A stretch of 64,000 nucleotides of DNA, taken from the NCBI RefSeq assembly GCF_002794255.1, contig NZ_PGGW01000019.1, forward strand, positions 64,501 to 128,500, written 5' to 3'. Below the pieces are notes generated by a model, which was given only the letters and a program-made list of their open reading frames with translations, was not told the origin of the DNA and did no database searches. Shown piece after piece: positions 56,726 through 64,000 of this stretch. Every line of letters begins with the position of its first letter. The stretch's first letter is position 1. The stretch is from Streptomyces carminius. Its GTDB lineage: Bacteria; Actinomycetota; Actinomycetes; Streptomycetales; Streptomycetaceae. The translations under genes were made by a program, and so were the position numbers.

Positions 56726-58566
56726 ACATCGACCTCACGGACACCACGTCCGGCCAGATCAACGCGGCTCTGGTGAAGGCTCGGCGGGCGATGGGCAGCC
56801 CGGCCGTCGGCATGGTGCTCACGCTCGTCATCGTGACGGACGAGGGCAGCCACTACGACGCGCTGAAGGCGGCCAGCGAGGCCTCCCGCGAGCACCCCTC
56901 GCGGATCCTCGTCGTCGTCCGGCGTCCGGGTCGTTCCCCCCGGGACCGGGCCACGGCCCGGCTCGACGCCGAGGTACGGGTCGGCGGCGGCACCGGCACC
57001 GGCGAGACGGTGCTGCTGCGGCTGCACGGGGAGCTGGCCTCCCACGCCCACAGCGTCGTCCTGCCCCTGCTGCTGCCGGACGCGCCCGCCGTCGTCTGGT
57101 GGCCCGCCGACGGACCAGAGCATCCCTCGAAGGACCCTCTCGGCGTACTCGCGCAGCGGCGCATCACCGACGCGGCCGAGAACGAGGACCCGGTGGGCGC
57201 GCTGGCGCTGCGGGCCCGCAGCTACGCGCCCGGCGACACCGATCTGGCCTGGACCCGCGTCACCCTGTGGCGCAGTGTGCTGGCCGCCGCCCTGGACCAG
57301 AAGCCGGTCCGGATCGACGGCGCGGTCGTCGAGGGCGAGGAGTACAACCCCAGCACCGAGCTGCTGGCACTCTGGCTCGCCCGGCGGCTGGACGTCCCCG
57401 TCGAGCGCAGGGTCTCCGAGGGGCCGGGCATCACGGCCGTACGGCTGGCCACCGGCGAGGGCGACATCTGCCTGGAGCGCGGCGACGGCTCACTGGCCAG
57501 GCTCGTCGTGCCCGGCCAGCCCGACCGGAACGTGGCCCTCCACCGGCGCGGCACGGCCGAGCTGATCGCGGAGGAGCTGCGGCGCCTGGACCCGGACGAG
57601 ACCTACGCGCAGGCGATCTGCTTCGGCCTCGACCGGCTGCGCGGCCGGCCCGCAGCGGACGGGACGGACGGGACGGACGGGACGGACGGGACGGACACGG
57701 TGGGCCGGACGGAGGCAGGCCCGGAGAACCCGGGCGCCCCGGGGGAACCGGCCTCGAAGGTCCCGGACGGTGGCCCGGTGGACGTGCCCGGGGCTCCTCC
57801 TCCGCGGCTCACCGTCCATCCCGACCCGGAGACGCTGCTCCGGGCGACGGCGGCGGGGCTGCTCACCGCGGTCGCGGAGGCGCAGAGCGCCCGCGGCACC
57901 GCTTCCCTGGTGCTGACCGGCGGCCGCAACGGCATCGGTCTGCTGGCGGCCCTGGCCCAGGCCCCTGGCCGGAGCGCCGTCGACTGGTCACGGGTGGACC
58001 TGTGGTGGGGCGACGAGCGGTTCCTGCCCGACGGCGACCCGGACCGCAACCACACCCAGGCCCGCCTGGCGCTTCTGGACGGACTCCCGCTGGACCCGGC
58101 GCGGGTCCATCCGATGCCCGCCTCCGGCGGCCCCCACGGCGACGACGCGGCGGCAGCGGCGGAGGCGTACGCGGCGGAACTCGCCGCCGCGGCGGGCGGC
58201 GGCCGGGACGCGCCGGCGGTGCCGTCCTTCGACGTGCTGCTGCTGGGGCTGGGCCCGGACACCCATGTGGCCTCCCTCTTCCCGGAGCATCCGGCGGTGC
58301 GGGAGGAGGGGCGGACGGTCGTCGGCGTCACGGACTCCCCGAAGCCGCCGCCGGTACGGGTCTCCCTCACCCTCCCGGCCCTCCGGGCGGCCCGCCAGGT
58401 GTGGCTGCTGGCGGCCGGCGAGGACAAGGCGGAGGCGGCGGCCGGCGCGCTGACCGCCGAGGACCCCTTCCGGGCGCCCGCCACGGGCGCCCGGGGCCGC
58501 GAGCGCACCCTGTGGATCCTCGACGAGGCCGCCGCGTCCCGCCTGCCGGCCTCGGCCCGGAGCTGA
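56722..58566 (+). CDS. opcA: OpcA and 6-phosphogluconolactonase in one reading frame (fusion)
   Basis: A single frame of 614 aa with no internal stop joins two proteins that are normally separate. Residues 1 to about 308 are OpcA, the G6PDH assembly/activator ('SGQINAALVKARRAMGSPAV', 'AHSVVLPLLLPDAPAVVWWP', 'ERGDGSLARLVVPGQPDRNV'). Residues 309-362 are a linker with four GTD repeats coded by a 9-bp DNA repeat. Residues 363-614 are 6-phosphogluconolactonase (Pgl/DevB): 'WWGDERFLPDGDPDRNHTQA', 'VLLLGLGPDTHVASLFPEHP', 'VSLTLPALRAARQVWLLAAG'. A GTG in the linker (about 57781) could give a free Pgl, but it lacks a good ribosome site. Fusion is seen in the sequence; that it is made as one protein is inference. 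Confidence 0.9.
   Translation: MNIDLTDTTSGQINAALVKARRAMGSPAVGMVLTLVIVTDEGSHYDALKAASEASREHPSRILVVVRRPGRSPRDRATARLDAEVRVGGGTGTGETVLLRLHGELASHAHSVVLPLLLPDAPAVVWWPADGPEHPSKDPLGVLAQRRITDAAENEDPVGALALRARSYAPGDTDLAWTRVTLWRSVLAAALDQKPVRIDGAVVEGEEYNPSTELLALWLARRLDVPVERRVSEGPGITAVRLATGEGDICLERGDGSLARLVVPGQPDRNVALHRRGTAELIAEELRRLDPDETYAQAICFGLDRLRGRPAADGTDGTDGTDGTDTVGRTEAGPENPGAPGEPASKVPDGGPVDVPGAPPPRLTVHPDPETLLRATAAGLLTAVAEAQSARGTASLVLTGGRNGIGLLAALAQAPGRSAVDWSRVDLWWGDERFLPDGDPDRNHTQARLALLDGLPLDPARVHPMPASGGPHGDDAAAAAEAYAAELAAAAGGGRDAPAVPSFDVLLLGLGPDTHVASLFPEHPAVREEGRTVVGVTDSPKPPPVRVSLTLPALRAARQVWLLAAGEDKAEAAAGALTAEDPFRAPATGARGRERTLWILDEAAASRLPASARS
57658..57696 (+). repeat. 9-bp tandem repeat at the OpcA-Pgl junction
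   Basis: GAC is followed by four perfect copies of GGGACGGAC, which encode Gly-Thr-Asp. Because the unit is three codons, copy changes keep both domains in frame. Confidence 0.9.
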
Positions 58567-58593
58567 CCGGCCGGAGGGCCGCCCGGACGAGGC

Positions 58594-58631
58594 CCGTTGG
58601 CCCCGCCTCCGTACGGAGGCGGGGCCAACGG
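58594..58631. terminator. Bidirectional terminator between opcA-pgl and pgi
   Basis: A 17-bp perfect stem (58594-58610 with 58615-58631) and a GTAC loop lie between convergent genes, 27 nt after one stop and 34 nt after the other. Confidence 0.88.
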
Positions 58632-58665
58632 CGTACCGGGGGAACGGCGTGGGGCCGGGACGTGA

Positions 58666-60321
58666 TCAGCCGCGGCCGCGCAGGGCGCGGTAGCGGGCCA
58701 CCAGGGCCGCCGTGGAGGCGTCCAGTCCCGCCGGCTCGGCGCCCCCGGTCAGCGCGGGCTCGACACGCTTGGCCAGGACCTTGCCCAGCTCCACGCCCCA
58801 CTGGTCGAAGGAGTCGATGTCCCAGACCGCGCCCTGGACGAACACCTTGTGCTCGTACAGCGCGACCAGCTGGCCCAGTACCGAGGGGGTCAGTTCGTCG
58901 GCCAGGATCGTCGTCGTGGGGCGGTTGCCCCGGAAGGTGCGGTGCGGGACCTGCTCCTCGGGCACGCCCTCGGCCCGCACCTCCTCCTGCGCCTTGCCGA
59001 AGGCCAGCGCCTGGCCCTGGGCGAAGAGATTGGCCATCAGCAGATCGTGCTGGGCCGCGAGTTCCGGCGACAGGCCGGGCACCGGCCGGGCGAAGCCGAT
59101 GAGGTCCGCGGGGACCAGCCGGGTGCCCTGGTGCAGCAGCTGGAAGTACGCGTGCTGGCCGTTGGTGCCGGGGGTGCCCCAGACCACCGGTCCGGTCTGC
59201 CAGCTCACCGGCCGGCCCTGCCGGTCCACCGACTTGCCGTTGGACTCCATGTCGAGCTGCTGGAGGTAGGCGGGGAACTTCGACAGGTAGTGGCTGTAGG
59301 GCAGCACCGCGTGCGACTGGGCGTCGAAGAAGGCGCCGTACCAGATGCCCAGCAGACCCAGCAGCAACGGGGCGTTCTCCCCGGGCGGTGCGGTGCGGAA
59401 GTGCGTATCGACGGTGCGGAAGCCGTCCAGCATCTCGCGGAAGCGGTCCGGGCCGATGGCGATCATCAGCGACAGGCCGATGGCCGAGTCGTAGGAGTAG
59501 CGGCCGCCGACCCAGTCCCAGAACTCGAACATGTTCGAGGTGTCGATGCCGAACTCCCCGACCGCCTCCGCGTTCGTCGAGAGCGCCACGAAGTGCTTGG
59601 CCACCGCCTCCTTCCCCGCGCCCAGGCCGGCCAGCAGCCAGTTCTTCGCCGAAGTGGCGTTGGTGATGGTCTCGATGGTGGTGAAGGTCTTGGAGGCGAC
59701 GACGAACAGCGTCTCGGCCGGGTCCAGTCCCTGGAGCGCCTCGTGCAGGTCCGCGCCGTCCACGTTGGAGACGAAGCGGACCTCCAGCTCCCGGTCGGTG
59801 TAGGCGCGCAACGCCTCGAACGCCATCGCGGGTCCCAGGTCGGAGCCGCCGATGCCGATGTTGACGACGTTCCTGACGCGCCGTCCGGTGTGGCCGACCC
59901 ACCGGCCGGAGCGCACCGCCTGGGCGAAGACGGCCATCCGGTCAAGCACGGCGTGCACGGCGGGGACGACATCCTCGCCGTCGACCTCGATCACCGCCTC
60001 CCGCGGGGCCCGCAGGGCGGTGTGCAGCACGGCCCGGTTCTCGGTGGTGTTGATCCGCTCGCCCCGGAACATCGCGTCCCGCAGTTCCGCGACACCGGTG
60101 GCCCCGGCCAGCTCGCCCAGCAGCCGCAGCGTCTCGTCCGTGACGAGGTTCTTCGAGTAGTCCAGGTACAGGTCGCCCACCCGGACGCCGTACCGCTCGG
60201 CACGGCCCGGATCGTCGGCGAACAGGTCGCGCAGGCGCACCTCCCCCAGCTCCTCGCGGTGCCTGGCCAGCGCCTGCCACTGCGGCATGTGATCGAGCCT
60301 GCCGCGGCCTTCAGCGTTCAT
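58666..60321 (-). CDS. pgi: Glucose-6-phosphate isomerase
   Basis: Pgi, 551 aa, interconverts glucose 6-phosphate and fructose 6-phosphate. '[20 protein letters not shown]', '[20 protein letters not shown]' and '[13 protein letters not shown]' are family motifs. The catalytic His is in '[20 protein letters not shown]' and the C-terminal '[18 protein letters not shown]' is the second family signature. I chose the ATG at 60321 because Streptomyces Pgi starts MNA(E/D)GR. It faces the pentose phosphate genes, and the two share the substrate. No obvious ribosome site is seen. Confidence 0.95.
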   Translation of the reverse strand: MNAEGRGRLDHMPQWQALARHREELGEVRLRDLFADDPGRAERYGVRVGDLYLDYSKNLVTDETLRLLGELAGATGVAELRDAMFRGERINTTENRAVLHTALRAPREAVIEVDGEDVVPAVHAVLDRMAVFAQAVRSGRWVGHTGRRVRNVVNIGIGGSDLGPAMAFEALRAYTDRELEVRFVSNVDGADLHEALQGLDPAETLFVVASKTFTTIETITNATSAKNWLLAGLGAGKEAVAKHFVALSTNAEAVGEFGIDTSNMFEFWDWVGGRYSYDSAIGLSLMIAIGPDRFREMLDGFRTVDTHFRTAPPGENAPLLLGLLGIWYGAFFDAQSHAVLPYSHYLSKFPAYLQQLDMESNGKSVDRQGRPVSWQTGPVVWGTPGTNGQHAYFQLLHQGTRLVPADLIGFARPVPGLSPELAAQHDLLMANLFAQGQALAFGKAQEEVRAEGVPEEQVPHRTFRGNRPTTTILADELTPSVLGQLVALYEHKVFVQGAVWDIDSFDQWGVELGKVLAKRVEPALTGGAEPAGLDASTAALVARYRALRGRG

Positions 60322-60413
60322 CTGCGAATTCAGTCCACTTCTCTCTCGCGGTCCCCGTGCGACGGACCGGCCGGTTCCCAACCTGGTCAACCTAGTCGAA
60401 CGGCCGTCCCACG

Positions 60414-60467
60414 CAGCGGCGGCCCGGCCGTACGTCCTCACCGGGACGTACGGCCGGGCCGCCGCTG
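60414..60467 (-). terminator. Very long hairpin after the RbpA-like gene
   Basis: A 24-bp perfect stem (60414-60437 with 60444-60467) and a 6-nt loop lie 28 nt beyond the stop of the leftward RbpA-like gene and upstream of pgi. Confidence 0.88.
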
Positions 60468-60494
60468 GTGTCCGCCCCCGCGCGGGCGGAGCCT

Positions 60495-60830
60495 TCAGAT
60501 CTCCCCGCGCAGCTTGGCCAGCGCCTCGGCGAGGATCGCCTCGCCGTCGGCGTCGCTGCGCCGCTCGCGCACATACGCGAGATGCGTCTTGTACGGCTCG
60601 GTGCGCGGTGGGGCCGGCGGATTGTCCCGGTCCTTGCCTGCCGGAAAGCCACAGCGCGGACAGTCCCAGGTGTCCGGGACCTGTGCGTCGCTGGCGAAGC
60701 TGGGGCGGGTCTCGTGCCCGTTGGAGCACCAGAAGGGAATCCGCAGGCGCGGCGCGGACTCGCCCCGCTCGGCCTCTCCCATCGGCCCCGCCCCGACCCG
60801 GCTTCCCCGGATCGCGTTGCCACTTGCCAC
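60495..60830 (-). CDS. RbpA-family RNA polymerase-binding protein
   Basis: A protein of 111 aa homologous to RbpA, the actinobacterial factor that binds RNA polymerase and the principal sigma factor. '[20 protein letters not shown]' is the N-terminal tail. Paired cysteines in '[13 protein letters not shown]' and '[12 protein letters not shown]' form a zinc site. '[19 protein letters not shown]' and '[14 protein letters not shown]' make the sigma-interaction region. The GTG at 60830 has GGGAG at 8 nt. It differs from the better-known RbpA (which starts near 'RALRGTRL'), so it is probably a paralogue. Confidence 0.85.
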   Translation of the reverse strand: MASGNAIRGSRVGAGPMGEAERGESAPRLRIPFWCSNGHETRPSFASDAQVPDTWDCPRCGFPAGKDRDNPPAPPRTEPYKTHLAYVRERRSDADGEAILAEALAKLRGEI

Positions 60831-60992
60831 GGTCGTAACTCCCTGCCTCATGGTGCCGCGGAGCGCCGGCGGACGGTTCCGCGGCGGGTGCCCCGGTGTA
60901 TGTGGGGCCCAACACGCGCCCGCAGACCGGAGTTACCGCCCTCCGGGCCGTCGGGCGTGAGCCTCATGATAGGCCGGGACAGCCGTGTGGTG

Positions 60993-61229
60993 TCAGGCGT
61001 CGAGCTTCATCAGGATGCCGAGCGCCACGACGACGGCGAACCAGAGGAGGCCGACCACCACCGTGAGGCGGACGAGGTTGCGCTCGGCGACCGAGGAGCC
61101 GCCGATGGACGCCTGCATGCCGCCGCCGAACATGTCGGAGAGGCCGCCGCCCTTCCCCTTTTGCATCAGCACGAGCAGCAGCAGCAGCAGGCTGAAGACG
61201 ACGAGGGCGATGGAGAACCCCATGATCAC
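60993..61229 (-). CDS. secG: Preprotein translocase subunit SecG
   Basis: SecG, 78 aa, is the small third subunit of the SecYEG channel. Two helices ('FSIALVVFSLLLLLLVLMQ' and 'LTVVVGLLWFAVVVALGIL') flank a Gly-rich loop 'GKGGGLSDMFGGGMQASIGG'. The start at 61229 (MIMGFS) is followed by an ATG two codons later that may be the true start. The position between the RbpA-like gene and tpiA is the normal streptomycete one. Confidence 0.92.
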   Translation of the reverse strand: MIMGFSIALVVFSLLLLLLVLMQKGKGGGLSDMFGGGMQASIGGSSVAERNLVRLTVVVGLLWFAVVVALGILMKLDA

Positions 61230-61288
61230 GGCTGGACCAACTCTCTCGGACGGATGTCTGCGGAAAACTCTCGGGACTTGCAGGGTAC

Positions 61289-61325
61289 GGGGCCGGGAGG
61301 GGTACGCGCGTACGCTCCCGGCCCC
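61289..61325 (-). terminator. Hairpin between tpiA and secG
   Basis: GGGGCCGGGAG (61289-61299) pairs with CTCCCGGCCCC (61315-61325); the loop itself holds a GTACGCGCGTAC palindrome. It is downstream of tpiA and 60 nt upstream of secG. Confidence 0.65.
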
Positions 61326-61340
61326 GACAGGGTACGACGT

Positions 61341-61377
61341 GGACGGCCCGCCGTCACCGGCCGACGGCGGGCCGTCC
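61341..61377 (-). terminator. Terminator of tpiA
   Basis: A 15-bp perfect stem (61341-61355 with 61363-61377) and a 7-nt loop, 6 nt beyond the tpiA stop. Confidence 0.8.
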
Positions 61378-61383
61378 GTCCCG

Positions 61384-62160
<777 letters not shown>

Positions 62161-62166
62161 CGTGTG

Positions 62167-63369
62167 TCAGTCCTCCAGTGCGGCGAGGCCGGGAAGTGTC
62201 TTGCCCTCGAGGTACTCGAGGCTGGCGCCGCCGCCGGTCGAGATGTGCCCGAAGGCGTTCTCGTCGAAGCCCAGGATGCGGACGGCCGCGGCGGAGTCGC
62301 CGCCGCCGACGACGGTGAAGGCGGAGCTGTCGATCAGCGCCCGGGCGACGGTACGGGTGCCGTCGGCGTAGTCCGGGTGCTCGAAGACGCCCATCGGGCC
62401 GTTCCAGAAGACGGTGGCGGCGTCGGCGAGGCGGGCCGCGTACAGCTCGCGGCTGCGCGGGCCGATGTCCAGACCCATCAGCTCGGCCGGGATGGCGTCC
62501 GCGGCGACGGTGACGGGGTCGGTGGCGGTCTTGGCGCCCAGGTCCGGGAAGGAGGCGGCGGCGACCACGTCCACCGGCAGGACGAACTCCACCCCGCGCT
62601 CCTCGGCGCGCTTGAGATAGCCCTGGACGGCCGGGACCTGGTCCTCCTGGAGCAGCGAGGAACCGACCTCGTGGCCCTGCGCCTTCAGGAAGGTGTACGC
62701 CATGCCGCCGCCGATGAGGATGCGGTCGGCGCGCTCCAGCAGGTGCTCGATGACACCGAGCTTGTCGGAGACCTTGGCACCGCCCAGGACCACCGCGTAC
62801 GGGCGGCTGACGTCGTCGGTGAGCCGGCGCAGGACACCGACCTCGGTGGCGATGAGGTCGCCGGCGGCGTGCGGCAGCCGCGCCGGGAGGTCGTAGACCG
62901 AGGCGTGGCGGCGGTGCACGGCGCCGAAGCCGTCACCGACGTAGAGGTCGGCGAGAGCGGCGAGGCGGTCCGCGAAGGCGCCGCGCTCGGCCTCGTCCTT
63001 GCTGGTCTCGCCCGCGTTGAAGCGCAGGTTCTCCAGGACCGCGACCTGCCCGCCGGCGAGGGCGGCGACGGTGGCGGCGGCGGACTCGCCGACGGTGTCG
63101 GAGGCGAACGCCACGTCCTTGCCGAGGAGTTCACCGAGCCGCCCGGCGACGGGGGCGAGGGAGAACTTCGGGTCCGGGGCGCCCTTGGGGCGGCCCAGGT
63201 GGGAGGCGACGATCACCTTCGCACCGGCCTCGGCCAGCCTGGTGATCGTCGGGAGGGCGGCGCGGATACGGCCGTCGTCGGTGATCGTCCCGCCGTCGAG
63301 CGGTACGTTCAGGTCGGCGCGGACGAAGACCCGCCTGCCCGACACGTCCAGATCGTCGATCGTCTTCAA
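62167..63369 (-). CDS. pgk: Phosphoglycerate kinase
   Basis: Pgk, 400 aa. '[20 protein letters not shown]', '[18 protein letters not shown]', '[13 protein letters not shown]', '[14 protein letters not shown]' and '[14 protein letters not shown]' (nucleotide site) are all intact. The ATG has only a weak ribosome site (ACGGAGCCGT region). It is 114 nt from gap and 6 nt from tpiA. Confidence 0.97.
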   Translation of the reverse strand: MKTIDDLDVSGRRVFVRADLNVPLDGGTITDDGRIRAALPTITRLAEAGAKVIVASHLGRPKGAPDPKFSLAPVAGRLGELLGKDVAFASDTVGESAAATVAALAGGQVAVLENLRFNAGETSKDEAERGAFADRLAALADLYVGDGFGAVHRRHASVYDLPARLPHAAGDLIATEVGVLRRLTDDVSRPYAVVLGGAKVSDKLGVIEHLLERADRILIGGGMAYTFLKAQGHEVGSSLLQEDQVPAVQGYLKRAEERGVEFVLPVDVVAAASFPDLGAKTATDPVTVAADAIPAELMGLDIGPRSRELYAARLADAATVFWNGPMGVFEHPDYADGTRTVARALIDSSAFTVVGGGDSAAAVRILGFDENAFGHISTGGGASLEYLEGKTLPGLAALED

Positions 63370-63483
63370 TGTACGGCTCCGTCAGTGGTGGTTTTCCGCG
63401 AGACGGGGCCCGCCGGGCGCCTCGTCGCGCCCTGCGAGCCCCGCTGTGTCACATCTCGGCGCTGCGGTGGAGCAGCAGCGCGG

Positions 63484-64000
<517 letters not shown>

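Overview
The window is very GC-rich chromosomal DNA with strong third-position G/C bias, frequent GTG/TTG starts, leaderless promoters, Tat and LAETG surface signals and an ectABCD cluster. All of this points to a Streptomyces or close relative. The gene order from cobC through ect, suf, ctaA/ctaB and the pentose-phosphate genes to the triose genes is a familiar streptomycete core-chromosome order. About 57 genes are supported. No rRNA, tRNA, transposon or CRISPR array was seen.

Layout. (1) 1-4.9 kb: the end of a CobC-like aminotransferase, an LAETG sortase substrate, an amidohydrolase, and an ECF sigma factor coupled to a membrane protein. (2) 5.2-8.7 kb: ectA, ectB, ectC and ectD for ectoine and 5-hydroxyectoine. 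(3) 8.8-26.7 kb: an accessory sugar-acid region with a class V aminotransferase, a ketoglutarate-semialdehyde-type aldehyde dehydrogenase divergent from an IclR regulator, an AhpD-like protein, a secreted pectate lyase, a sugar ABC importer without its own ATPase, a Gfo/Idh oxidoreductase, a PmoA-like protein, an IlvD/Edd dehydratase, a DHDPS-family enzyme, a GntR regulator, a TIM-barrel-like unknown and a uronate-dehydrogenase-like SDR. Together these fit non-phosphorylative oxidation of pentoses and/or uronates to 2-oxoglutarate. (4) 26.8-34.4 kb: a TerD protein, a PhoX phosphatase and a secreted nuclease, the last two with candidate PHO boxes, and a Uma2-family protein. (5) 34.4-39.5 kb: dapA, an EI24 protein, dapD, an ECF sigma with its CU044_5270 partner, and an SMR exporter. 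(6) 39.6-46.5 kb: the SUF iron-sulfur operon, read leftwards from a SufR-like regulator (regulator-sufB-sufD-ferredoxin-sufC-sufS-sufU-sufT-like). (7) 46.8-51.5 kb: an ABC-2 exporter, ctaA, a decayed amidohydrolase remnant, a small conserved-looking protein and ctaB. (8) 51.9-64 kb: tkt, tal, zwf and an opcA-pgl gene fusion rightwards. Convergent to these are pgi, an RbpA paralogue, secG, tpiA, pgk and a truncated gap.

The most notable points are the in-frame fusion of OpcA with 6-phosphogluconolactonase, joined by a 9-bp tandem repeat, the sugar-acid oxidation cluster, and two candidate PHO boxes that join phoX and the nuclease into one phosphate-scavenging unit. Other points are a suf promoter whose -10 is covered by an inverted repeat, a 16-bp perfect palindrome nearby, and a pseudogene scar between ctaA and ctaB. 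All functional calls are by recognition of families and motifs. No database search was possible.
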